Origin: an uncultured bacterium
Lineage (GTDB): Bacteria; Babelota; Babeliae; Babelales; Babelaceae
Direction of reading: 5' to 3'
DNA: 53,310 nt
NCBI GenBank assembly: GCA_903831405.1
Contig: CAIKXM010000050.1
Span: 1-53,310, forward strand
Shown: positions 45,716-53,310 of the stretch, piece after piece
Numbering within the stretch: the first letter of the stretch is position 1
How the letters are laid out: every line of letters starts with the position of its first letter
Program-made: the position numbers and the translations under genes
The notes under the pieces: generated by a model
Databases searched by the model: none
Told to the model about the DNA's origin: nothing
Seen by the model: the letters and a program-made list of their open reading frames with translations, nothing else

Positions 45716-46411
45716 ATGATGAATCATATTGAAATTGAATTACGGTACCAGGTGCTCGAAGTAGCTCAACTTGAAGCTTTTTTGGCACCGTTTGAAAAGC
45801 TTCACCAAAAGCATGACATTGATATTTATCTTGATAATGAGCAGGCAACATTGTACCAAAAAGGTATCTATGTGCGTATTCGCAACAATAAAAAGTTGGA
45901 TATTAAGTTTAACCGGGCAACTCTCGATAATCCTGATCTAGTACGTCAAGACTATTGTGAAGAGCATAGCTTTGCTCTGCCGTTGCATGAAAAAGATGTG
46001 GAAAGGCTAAATGGTGTTCTGCGCAGTCTTGGGTTGCTTTCTGTAGAAACGGCTGATATTGAGCAGGTGAGGGTTGTTAATAATTTTATTGAACGCTGTG
46101 TTGTTGATAAAATTAGAACGTCTTATGCATCAGATTGCTTTATTGTGTGTTTGGATGAAATTTCTGGTCTTGGAACGTTTCTCGAAATTGAACTTATGGC
46201 GAGTGGTATAGAAAAACTTTGCCTGGTCAAAGAGCAGATGCAGCAACTTGTTAGTGGTCTTGACGTGGTTCCGGTAAAAACAGGATATATTGAGCTGTTA
46301 TTACGCAAGAATAATTTTGCATGTTATTTGCTGGGTCGCTTTGTTCTCGAAGAAGACAAGATCTATAAAGCTCAGCTATTTAGTAGTAATAGTCATGAAT
46401 GTTTGAGATAA
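45716..46411 (+). CDS. CYTH-domain protein (triphosphate tunnel metalloenzyme)
   Basis: A 231-residue protein starting with EIELR, a form of the CYTH ExExK motif with Arg in the last place, then DIYLDNEQATLYQKGIYVRIR, LDIKFNR and GTFLEIELM, in the usual order. CYTH enzymes act on triphosphate compounds (class IV adenylate cyclase, thiamine triphosphatase, inorganic triphosphatase). The C-terminal 40 residues are extra. The next gene starts two bases after the stop. Confidence 0.85.
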   Translation: MMNHIEIELRYQVLEVAQLEAFLAPFEKLHQKHDIDIYLDNEQATLYQKGIYVRIRNNKKLDIKFNRATLDNPDLVRQDYCEEHSFALPLHEKDVERLNGVLRSLGLLSVETADIEQVRVVNNFIERCVVDKIRTSYASDCFIVCLDEISGLGTFLEIELMASGIEKLCLVKEQMQQLVSGLDVVPVKTGYIELLLRKNNFACYLLGRFVLEEDKIYKAQLFSSNSHECLR

Positions 46412-46413
46412 TT

Positions 46414-47682
46414 ATGAAAGCATATTGCGCAAAGCTGCCAATTTTAAAGTTGGCAGGTTTGTTATTGTTTTGTTTCGTGCATAGCACGTTGCATAGTGTA
46501 TTGTGTAATACGTGCGATAAGCATAATAAGATTATTGATATATCAAGATCGATACATATGCATGACGAGACAGTAGATAAAAGAGCAGAAAATAATGCAG
46601 TAGAAGATACGATGCAAGAAATAAAATCCCCGAGCATGGTTTCTTTTTTTTATACTAACCCATTGGGAAAGCTTATAGCGCCATTGTGTACGCGCAGTGC
46701 TTTTGCAAGTACTATTGCAGGCTGGTATGCCGACTCAAAAACCAGTCGCAAAAATATAGCAAAGTTTATTCGTGCCTACAAAATTAATACGGCAGAGGCT
46801 GAAAAAGAGATTACTCAATACAGTACACTTAATGATTTTTTTACGCGTAAGCTTAAGTCAGGCGCTCGTACTTTTGATAGTTCGTCAAAAGCATTTTGTT
46901 CTCCGGCTGATGGTAAGCTCTTGATTGTTGAGCATCTATCAGCAGATTCTCTCTTTCCCATTAAAGGGGCGCAGTTTAATTATGAGCAGTTATTGGGAAG
47001 CGATATACAGAAAACTTCAATACATAGTTCTAGTAAATTTAAAAGCACTATGCAGAAAAAAAATAAAAAAACTGGTCGAAGAATAACTGATCAAAAACAT
47101 AGAGAGTTTTTGCGGGCTGAAAAGGGCGATGGCGAAGAAAGAAAAATTAATCAAGAAAAAAATGACCAGAAAAAAAACTACCAAAAAGAAACTGTTATAA
47201 AAAAAACTAGTGGCAGGGGACAGTATGCTGACGCAGAATATTACAAAGATGGAACTGCTTTTGTTGTACGCTTATCACCGGGGGATTATCATCGATTCCA
47301 TGCACCAATTTCGGGCACACCACACTATGCCTATACCATTCCTGGTTTTTTTGACTCAGTAGATCCGCTGGTATATGCCAGTGGCAAACAGCCACTGCTT
47401 GGCAATCAGCGAGTAGTCTTTGAGATGAACTCTATATATGGCTTTCGCATAGCAATTATTGCGGTAGGAGCTCTCTGTGTTGGTCGTATTACAACAACAT
47501 ATATTCCTGATAGATTTATTCACAAGGGTCATGAGTTGGGCTACTTTTCTTTTGGTGGATCAACAATAGTTATTATCGTACCAGCAGGACGTATGCGTGT
47601 GGATAAAAAATATAGTAAGCATTCTATGCGTCAGAGAGAAACAGCAATATTGGCAGGTAGCCGTATTGCAGAGATGTATTAA
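46414..47682 (+). CDS. psd: Phosphatidylserine decarboxylase with Lys-rich insertion
   Basis: A 422-residue PSD: STLNDFFTRKLKSGAR, FCSPADGKL, SPGDYHRFHAP and the C-terminal processing site FGGST, where self-cleavage would form the pyruvoyl group. GGST is the form found in the PSD group with FNEFFTRKL-like N-termini. Between GAQFNYEQLLGSD and YKDGTAFVVR lies an insertion of about 75 residues (nt ~47000-47240) rich in Lys, Gln and Asn. The N-terminus has a hydrophobic segment. It makes phosphatidylethanolamine. ATG 46414 is two bases after the CYTH stop; ATG 46399 is an alternative. Confidence 0.92.
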   Translation: MKAYCAKLPILKLAGLLLFCFVHSTLHSVLCNTCDKHNKIIDISRSIHMHDETVDKRAENNAVEDTMQEIKSPSMVSFFYTNPLGKLIAPLCTRSAFASTIAGWYADSKTSRKNIAKFIRAYKINTAEAEKEITQYSTLNDFFTRKLKSGARTFDSSSKAFCSPADGKLLIVEHLSADSLFPIKGAQFNYEQLLGSDIQKTSIHSSSKFKSTMQKKNKKTGRRITDQKHREFLRAEKGDGEERKINQEKNDQKKNYQKETVIKKTSGRGQYADAEYYKDGTAFVVRLSPGDYHRFHAPISGTPHYAYTIPGFFDSVDPLVYASGKQPLLGNQRVVFEMNSIYGFRIAIIAVGALCVGRITTTYIPDRFIHKGHELGYFSFGGSTIVIIVPAGRMRVDKKYSKHSMRQRETAILAGSRIAEMY

Positions 47683-47716
47683 ATTTCGTATTCTAGTGTC
47701 TATGTATGTACAATAG

Positions 47717-47809
47717 GGAGAGATGGCTGAGTGGCCGAAGGCGGCCGATTCGAAATCGGTTATTCTGAGTTGATCAGAATCGGGGGTTCGAATCCCCCTC
47801 TCTCCTCCA
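47717..47809 (+). tRNA. tRNA-Ser (anticodon CGA)
   Basis: Class II tRNA: acceptor GGAGAGA/TCTCTCC, anticodon loop TTCGAAA gives CGA, variable stem ATTCTGA/TCAGAAT, T arm GGGGG-TTCGAAT-CCCCC, CCA encoded. The discriminator base at 47806 is T, as in the other tRNA-Ser. The acceptor stems of the two are identical. Confidence 0.97.
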
Positions 47810-47866
47810 AAGTATAAAAAAAGATCAATGGTAGTAGACGCAGTCGAAAGTGATTTTGGAATGCAT

Positions 47867-49129
47867 ATGATAGCACGTTCTCAATCGTTAATAATGGCTT
47901 GTATTGTAGGCAGTTTTTTGACCTGTACTATGTCTGCAATGTTTGATAATCGGTACATGGTGTCGGCAATGGATCAGCGTCCATTTTTGAGACATTATCG
48001 TTCTATTCATCTGGCTGTTGAGCCTTGCATGGTTTTGGCAAATCGCGCTTATAATAGTTTTGATGATAACCAACAAATCTTTGACTCAAATGGTACGTAT
48101 GATTTGTACTACTTGGATGAATCTCTTCGTATGGCAGGACTTATTGAACAGTCTTTTTTGCGTAGTGATTGGAACCATGTTACCCAAATACCCTTTGTTC
48201 GGGATGGATTTTTTAGCGCACAGGGAGCTATGGTTTCAGGATATTTTGATCCTATCTGTAATCTGAGACTTGGCTTTGCTACTTCTTTTTTCCATGTATG
48301 TTCACGTGCGCAATTTCTCTTTGATGCAGGTCATGGCAACCTTACCCTGAATGGACCAGGAGATGAGCAAGATTTGCTAGGCGAAAAAGCAGCTATACAT
48401 AATTTTATGGGTCTTGAGCCCGCAGTATGGAGTACTTCTACACTCGGTGATACTGATATATATGCACGATACGCATTTGTTCGTGAGTACTGGAATAAGT
48501 TTCGCTATATTAATTGCGGTATTCGTGGAGGTATTATTATACCCTCAGCCTGCTCGCATGAGATTAATCAACCATTGTCAGTGTCGGTTGGTGGTGACAA
48601 GCATTGGGGCGCCTATGGTATGATTGATGCTGCCTGTGTATTAAAAGAAGATGTTCAAGCAGGATTGTATGTGCGTGTACAAAAACGTTTTGGAAGAACT
48701 GCTCAGAGTAGGTTGCCGCGCAATCGCGAGCTTCCCGAATATGGCGTTCTTACGGGCCCTCTGCATAATGACCCTGGCTTTACTATAGGATTTCAACCCT
48801 ATATGGTTCTTGAGCATATGCGTGGCGGATTTGGTTGCTTTTTAAGTTATACGGGTACTTTTCATACAAAAGATCATTTTTCAGATAAACGGTGTATACT
48901 TATTAACACACAAAACAGTGCAAATCTTGGGGCTTTGTGTGAACACTCTGACTGGAGCACTGATTATGTGACCATTGGAGCTCTCTATGATACCTCCGGC
49001 GATTGTGATGATGAATGTACAAAAAAGCCTATTTTTATGGCATTCTGGGATATTCCAGCAGGGATGATAGGTGGGAAAAATGCCTTCAAGTCAAACGGTT
49101 TATCAATTCGATGTGAAGTGCAATTTTAA
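47867..49129 (+). CDS. Probable outer-membrane beta-barrel protein
   Basis: A 420-residue protein: leader MIARSQSLIMACIVG... ending SA-M, then many short alternating strands with aromatic ends (GAMVSGYFDPICNLRLGFAT, YARYAFVREY, IRGGIIIPS) and a C-terminal LSIRCEVQF ending in Phe, as expected of outer-membrane barrels. Contains several cysteines. No named family recognised. ATG 47867 has TTGGA upstream. It is placed between tRNA-Ser(CGA) and mreB. Confidence 0.7.
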   Translation: MIARSQSLIMACIVGSFLTCTMSAMFDNRYMVSAMDQRPFLRHYRSIHLAVEPCMVLANRAYNSFDDNQQIFDSNGTYDLYYLDESLRMAGLIEQSFLRSDWNHVTQIPFVRDGFFSAQGAMVSGYFDPICNLRLGFATSFFHVCSRAQFLFDAGHGNLTLNGPGDEQDLLGEKAAIHNFMGLEPAVWSTSTLGDTDIYARYAFVREYWNKFRYINCGIRGGIIIPSACSHEINQPLSVSVGGDKHWGAYGMIDAACVLKEDVQAGLYVRVQKRFGRTAQSRLPRNRELPEYGVLTGPLHNDPGFTIGFQPYMVLEHMRGGFGCFLSYTGTFHTKDHFSDKRCILINTQNSANLGALCEHSDWSTDYVTIGALYDTSGDCDDECTKKPIFMAFWDIPAGMIGGKNAFKSNGLSIRCEVQF

Positions 49130-49194
49130 GCAGAGATGAAATTTAAAAACATATTCTATTTTTTTCAAATAATTTTAAATAAGGGTTGTGGCAA

Positions 49195-50247
49195 ATGAGA
49201 AATTTGTTGATTAGAATGATGCCAGCGCGAAAGTTTTTTAATTTATTTTCCTGTGATATGGCGATAGATTTGGGAACCGCTAATACGGTTGTATATGTTC
49301 CCGGTAAAGGTATTGTGTTGAATGAGCCGTCAGTTGTTGCGGTCAAAGCAAACACTAATCATGTTTTAGCTGCAGGTAAACGTGCAAAAGAAATGCTTGG
49401 AAAGACTCCTGAGTCAATCGTTGCTTCACGTCCAATGCGTGATGGTGTTATAGCAAATTTTGAACTCACTGAAAGCATGCTGCGTTATTTTATTAATGAA
49501 GTTCATGGCAATAGACGCATGATTTTTAAGCCACGCATGGTTATTGGTGTTCCTTCTGGTATAACGCAGGTTGAGCGTCGCGCTGTTGAAGATGCGTCTC
49601 GCCAGGCTGGTGCACAAGAAGTTCATATTGTTAGCGAACCAATGGCTGCTGCTATAGGTGCAGGATTACCTGTTCATGAGCCAGTAGGTAGCATGATTGT
49701 TGATATTGGTGGTGGTACAACTGAAGTTGCAGTCATTACTCTTAAAGGTATTGTATTTTGCAAGTCAATTCGTATTGCCGGTGATGAACTTGATCAAGCA
49801 ATCGTTAGCTATGTAAAGCGTAAATATAACCTATTGATTGGTGAGCGTACTGCTGAAATAGTAAAAATGACTATAGGTACCGTTCTCTCTGAAGGTCCTG
49901 TTGAATCAATGGAAGTGAGAGGTCGTGATTTAGTATATGGTGTACCAAAAACCATTCGTCTCACCTCGGTCGAAGTAAATGAATCATTGCTCGAAACGAT
50001 CTCAAACATCGTTGACGTAGTGAAAGTTGCTCTGGAAAATACACCACCAGAATTATCTTCAGATCTCGTTGAACATGGTATTATACTTGCTGGTGGCGGA
50101 TCACTATTGCGCGGACTTGCAGGATTGTTGTCACAAGAAACGGGTTTGCCGGTAAAACCTGCAGAAGAACCATTATTGTGCGTGGTCAAAGGCGCCGGAA
50201 TAATGCTTGAGAATCTTGATTTCTTCCGTGAAGCATTAATGAAGTAA
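49195..50247 (+). CDS. mreB: Cell-shape protein MreB
   Basis: A 350-residue actin-like ATPase: DLGTANT, VIGVPSGIT, IVDIGGGTTEVAV and AGGGSLLRGL are the phosphate and adenosine motifs. It directs wall synthesis along the cell length. ATG 49195 has AAGGG nine bases before. mreC and mreD do not follow; rsmA does. With murJ, alr and glmU this argues for a peptidoglycan layer. Confidence 0.96.
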   Translation: MRNLLIRMMPARKFFNLFSCDMAIDLGTANTVVYVPGKGIVLNEPSVVAVKANTNHVLAAGKRAKEMLGKTPESIVASRPMRDGVIANFELTESMLRYFINEVHGNRRMIFKPRMVIGVPSGITQVERRAVEDASRQAGAQEVHIVSEPMAAAIGAGLPVHEPVGSMIVDIGGGTTEVAVITLKGIVFCKSIRIAGDELDQAIVSYVKRKYNLLIGERTAEIVKMTIGTVLSEGPVESMEVRGRDLVYGVPKTIRLTSVEVNESLLETISNIVDVVKVALENTPPELSSDLVEHGIILAGGGSLLRGLAGLLSQETGLPVKPAEEPLLCVVKGAGIMLENLDFFREALMK

Positions 50248-50270
50248 TATCGTAAGAATAGAGATTTTTT

Positions 50271-51113
50271 GTGAATAAAAAACAACAATATACCACATCG
50301 AATATAAAACATGGTCATGCTACTCGACTGCATGGCCATGTACTCAAAAAACAATACGGGCAGCATTTTTTGCGTGATCAGAGTGTTATTGATGCTATGC
50401 TTGAGGCAGTCACTCTACAATCTCAATCTTCTATCATTGAGATCGGTTGTGGTGATGGTGTTCTAACAAAGCAACTGCAAACACTGCCGCATGAGCGTTT
50501 ATGGGTGTTTGAGATAGATAAAGAATGGTCAGATTTTGTTACCTTGACCTATCCGCATCCGTCGATGACCGTTTTTCTCGAAGATTTCCTGCAGGTAGAT
50601 TTTAGTCGTTTTGATGCTCATGCTCCATGGCATTTGCTTGCTAATTTACCGTATCAAATTACATTTCCTCTGCTGCACAAAATACAGCAAAATAGGCATC
50701 TTTTTGCCGAAAGCGTTATATTAGTGCAAGAAGAAGTTGCTCAAAAGCTTGTTGCTACGAGTGGGCGTGCGTATAACTTTCAATCATTCTTTTTTCAATG
50801 GTTTTTTGAACTGAAGTTGTTGCGCAAAGTTTTGCCAAGTTCTTTTGTTCCACCGCCAAAAATTGATTCCCGACTACTTTATTTTAAGCCACGCACCACG
50901 GTGGTTGAAATGCCTATGCAAGAAGAGTTTTGGAAGTTTATTAAAGCGTGCTTTGTTACTCCACGACGAACCATTCGCAATAATATTGCTACCTATAACT
51001 TTGCTATACAGTCACTGCCTGATGATATTTTGTCATTGCGTGCACAACAAGTGTCCCTGGAGCAATTTATTGGTATCTGGAATACCTATTACAAGCAATT
51101 ACTCTCTCTATAG
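50271..51113 (+). CDS. rsmA: 16S rRNA dimethyladenosine transferase RsmA (KsgA)
   Basis: A 280-residue methyltransferase: KKQYGQHFLRDQSVID, the SAM site IEIGCGDGVLTKQL, NLPYQI (the catalytic N-L-P-Y motif) and VPPPKIDS. It dimethylates two adenines near the 3' end of 16S rRNA. The start is GTG 50271. Its stop touches the stop of the opposing hydrolase gene with no base between. Confidence 0.95.
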   Translation: MNKKQQYTTSNIKHGHATRLHGHVLKKQYGQHFLRDQSVIDAMLEAVTLQSQSSIIEIGCGDGVLTKQLQTLPHERLWVFEIDKEWSDFVTLTYPHPSMTVFLEDFLQVDFSRFDAHAPWHLLANLPYQITFPLLHKIQQNRHLFAESVILVQEEVAQKLVATSGRAYNFQSFFFQWFFELKLLRKVLPSSFVPPPKIDSRLLYFKPRTTVVEMPMQEEFWKFIKACFVTPRRTIRNNIATYNFAIQSLPDDILSLRAQQVSLEQFIGIWNTYYKQLLSL

Positions 51114-52295
51114 TTACGCGGGTAAATTGTATTTTTCTTTATAGCCCCATGCAATTTCTTTTGCAGTATCAAAGAGCGCATGTGATATGCCCGGATAACG
51201 TGACTTATGGCTGCAATTTTTTTCTTTAACGCTGCACGATTCTTGTGCAAGATCAATAGTAAGAATAAATTCCTTGCAAGGGTTTTTAATGGTTTTATTA
51301 TTGGTATAACGATTGATTGTTTGAGTTAAGATAGGCACAAAAATAGCCAGAGGTAATGGATTGAGATAAAAGTAGGGACGGTACCAGCCGTCTGTTCCTT
51401 GGAGCCAGTTAAAAAACCAAAATTCTATATGTTTTGGTGCGGTTTTAAATCGCGGTTTGTTGGCGATTGGATGTTTTTTTTGTATCCGGATTTCTATTTG
51501 TGTCAGATTGTTTGGTAGATTATACAATTTTGATGAACAAAAGCATCGCTTCGAAAATGATGATGGACGACCTTGGTTAAAACAATCAATGCATTGAACA
51601 ATGTCGTTTTTTGAGAAAAATAAGTATGTTTTTTTGAATAATGGACTGCAGATAAGATATTCTGTTGATGGTTGAATAGGGGTTCCTAGTAAAATAAGTT
51701 CATCTACAAAAAATGGTATATTCGTTTTGTCTGCTACTGCAGCTAAGTTGAGTGCGACATTGCCACCATGACTATAGGCCACAACGCGAATTTTTGGTTT
51801 ATGCGAATATGTTTCTAATTCTTGAATAATTTGTTCATAAAGAATTCTTGCCTCGATATAACGCTTTTCACTGCTGAGCAGACCTGACCATCCAAAGGTG
51901 TAATAAGCGGTACGACTAGGCTGAGTGTATTGTTGTGCTTGTTCGTATAAAAAGGCAAAGAGAGCCGCGCCACTATCTTGATCTCTCATTTGTACGTCGC
52001 TGATGCGCTTGAGCGAAAGATAACTGATAGCTTGGTTATGAAATAGATCTTGATTTTCTCGTAATTGTGCTATTTTTTGTTGATAGGGTGATGCGGTTAT
52101 TCTGCCAAAAAGAAGTGTTTTGAACGTTTGAGTAGATATAGCTTGATTCAGACCAAAGGTTCCATGAATAAAAATAGTTATCCATTCGACACGATCTTTT
52201 GCAGATAGCTGAGTAGGCAGTTGAATAGTCGATGCTATCATTAACAGGATGATGGCAACACCATTCTTTACCGGTAAGAATTTTGCATACATCAT
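51114..52295 (-). CDS. Secreted alpha/beta-hydrolase-like protein
   Basis: A 393-residue protein. The start ATG 52295 has AAGG six bases upstream; a longer frame opening at 52376 is less likely. The leader ends near LSA. ITIFIHGTFG resembles an oxyanion-hole HG motif, and VVAYSHGGNVALN carries the nucleophile-elbow G/Y-x-S-x-G with Ser at about 180. Cys-rich stretch CIDCFNQG...RCFCSSKL follows. It could be a lipase or esterase acting on host or own lipids; the substrate is unknown. It converges with rsmA with no gap. Confidence 0.75.
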   Translation of the reverse strand: MMYAKFLPVKNGVAIILLMIASTIQLPTQLSAKDRVEWITIFIHGTFGLNQAISTQTFKTLLFGRITASPYQQKIAQLRENQDLFHNQAISYLSLKRISDVQMRDQDSGAALFAFLYEQAQQYTQPSRTAYYTFGWSGLLSSEKRYIEARILYEQIIQELETYSHKPKIRVVAYSHGGNVALNLAAVADKTNIPFFVDELILLGTPIQPSTEYLICSPLFKKTYLFFSKNDIVQCIDCFNQGRPSSFSKRCFCSSKLYNLPNNLTQIEIRIQKKHPIANKPRFKTAPKHIEFWFFNWLQGTDGWYRPYFYLNPLPLAIFVPILTQTINRYTNNKTIKNPCKEFILTIDLAQESCSVKEKNCSHKSRYPGISHALFDTAKEIAWGYKEKYNLPA

Positions 52296-52462
52296 GACAG
52301 GCCTTCTTTTTTTATTGTTAGTTAGTAAATATATCGACAGCTTTTGTGATATTTCTTTTATTTTTTTACTATCCATGTGAAGCTACTATAAACACCGTGG
52401 TATATAAAAATATAGCATAGTGTGATTATGTATGTTTTTTAAATAGTTATGGGTGGATTTTT

Positions 52463-53310
52463 ATGAAATTATATATACCTGTTTTGATGATATATTTGTT
52501 TTCGCTTCAATGTTTGGAACTTTGTGCTGAAAGCTCTCAGCCAGTATTGGCAATTATTGGCGGAGGTCCAGCAGGACTTACTGCAGCTATATACGGAGCA
52601 AGAGCTGGAGTAAAAACTATAGTGATTGTTGGCGATACCCCCGGTGGTTTATTACTTGGTGCTGGCAGTGTTGAGAATATGCCAGGAGTTTCTACGCAGC
52701 CCGGATATAAGATTATGGATACGATGCAGGAGCAAGCAGAATCCTTTGGCGTCCAGTTTGTCTATAATACTCGTGTTACTTCTATAGAAGAGCAAAAAAT
52801 AGCAGAAGAAGCGCAAAAAATCGAATCAAAACAATTTTGTATTGTCTGCTCTAGCGAAGAAGAGCCTATCTCTAAAACAATTTTTGCCGATGCAATTATT
52901 GTTGCGAGTGGATCAACACCAAGAAAGCTTGGGGTGATTGGCGAAGATACCTATTGGGGTGCTGGTGTAACGAGCTGTGCAGTGTGCGATGGTATGCGTG
53001 TGCGTGGTGCACCGGCAATTGTTGTTGGTGGTGGCGATACGGCGATTGAGCATGTATTGCATCTACAGCAATATGCGTGCACAACTACTCTAGTGGTACG
53101 AGAAAGTACATTGCGTGCTTCGGCGCATATGCAAGAAAAGCTAAAAACGCTTACTAATGTAACCATAGTGTATAATTCTGCTGTTGAACTTATTGAGGGT
53201 GATGGAGTAGAGATGACGCAGGTGGTGATTAAAGATACAAAAACTGGTGTTGTAAAAACATTGCAAGCAAAAGGGCTGTTTCTCGCGGTAGGGCATGTGC
53301 CGAACACTGC
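52463..53310 (+). CDS. Thioredoxin-reductase-like flavoprotein with signal peptide (partial)
   Basis: The frame runs off the window end; 282 codons are visible. Leader MKLYIPVLMIYLFSLQ... probably ends at LCA, followed at once by the FAD motif IIGGGPAGLTAAIYGARAG. TPGGLLLGAGSVENMPG, the redox-active CAVCDG, and the NADPH-site VVGGGDTAIEH follow in thioredoxin-reductase order, then FLAVGHVPNT. Cytosolic TrxR has no such leader. It is thus a putatively exported or anchored TrxR-like enzyme, and what would supply NADPH outside is unclear. A short insert of Glu/Lys lies around residues 108-130. Confidence 0.88.
   Translation, partial: MKLYIPVLMIYLFSLQCLELCAESSQPVLAIIGGGPAGLTAAIYGARAGVKTIVIVGDTPGGLLLGAGSVENMPGVSTQPGYKIMDTMQEQAESFGVQFVYNTRVTSIEEQKIAEEAQKIESKQFCIVCSSEEEPISKTIFADAIIVASGSTPRKLGVIGEDTYWGAGVTSCAVCDGMRVRGAPAIVVGGGDTAIEHVLHLQQYACTTTLVVRESTLRASAHMQEKLKTLTNVTIVYNSAVELIEGDGVEMTQVVIKDTKTGVVKTLQAKGLFLAVGHVPNT

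Noticed and set aside
1-53310. CRISPR arrays, insertion sequences, phage genes
   Set aside because: No regularly spaced repeats, transposase, integrase or phage structural genes were seen.

Overview
The window is AT-rich and densely coded with the standard bacterial code. It suggests a Gram-negative-type bacterium with a reduced, host-associated lifestyle. The best fit is Candidatus Dependentiae (TM6) or a similar intracellular lineage. This placement is inference, because no rRNA is present. The signs are: core genes scattered out of their usual operons (tsf-frr without rpsB/pyrH, rplU without rpmA), peptidoglycan and cell-shape genes (alr, glmU, murJ, mreB), an outer-membrane-barrel candidate, and above all a very high share of genes starting with Sec-type signal peptides. 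About 20 of 44 coding genes have one, many with no housekeeping homologue that I recognise.

Layout. 0.1-7.9 kb: a secreted unknown, tRNA-Ser(UGA), then two signal-peptide-bearing AAA+ ATPases, a decayed mini-AAA, a signal-peptide-bearing MutS-like ATPase, and two secreted DUF3471-like single-domain proteins. 8.1-10.6 kb: lemA plus a DUF2207 membrane protein. 10.8-13.5 kb: a large secreted protein with coiled coil, SKP1/BTB-like and WD40 regions. 13.9-17.6 kb: a phytoene-dehydrogenase-like flavoprotein with a leader, a polytopic membrane protein and a metal-dependent cyclase. 17.6-25.6 kb, minus strand: M3 oligopeptidase, then alr-dNK-ABC ATPase-murJ as an overlapping operon, then tsf-frr. 25.8-29.4 kb: rplU, a small secreted protein, and an exported FtsH-like AAA protein whose protease site is destroyed. 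29.8-36.2 kb, minus: two Atm1-type ABC exporters and ileS in one operon. 36.4-41.9 kb: an HspR-like regulator with a partner ORF, maf, three small secreted proteins sharing one leader type, arfB, and a second SKP1/BTB-like secreted protein. 41.9-45.5 kb, minus: glmU-sbcD and a secreted membrane protein. 45.7-53.3 kb: a CYTH protein, phosphatidylserine decarboxylase, tRNA-Ser(CGA), an outer-membrane barrel candidate, mreB, rsmA, a secreted alpha/beta hydrolase, and the start of a thioredoxin reductase that also carries a signal peptide.

Main theme. Several proteins that need ATP, FAD or NADPH (AAA+, MutS-like, FtsH-like, phytoene-dehydrogenase-like, thioredoxin reductase) carry export signals, which makes little sense in an ordinary periplasm. 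Leader sequences look modular: the first 24 nt of two unrelated genes (AAA and MutS-like) are identical and lie at the edge of a ~133-bp direct repeat flanking one AAA gene. In three small secreted genes the leader is conserved while at least one mature part is unrelated. Roughly ten of seventeen leaders end right before a methionine. Together this suggests signal-peptide cassettes fused in front of older start codons, giving a set of exported, possibly host-directed, nucleotide-dependent proteins. That interpretation is inference and can be tested.
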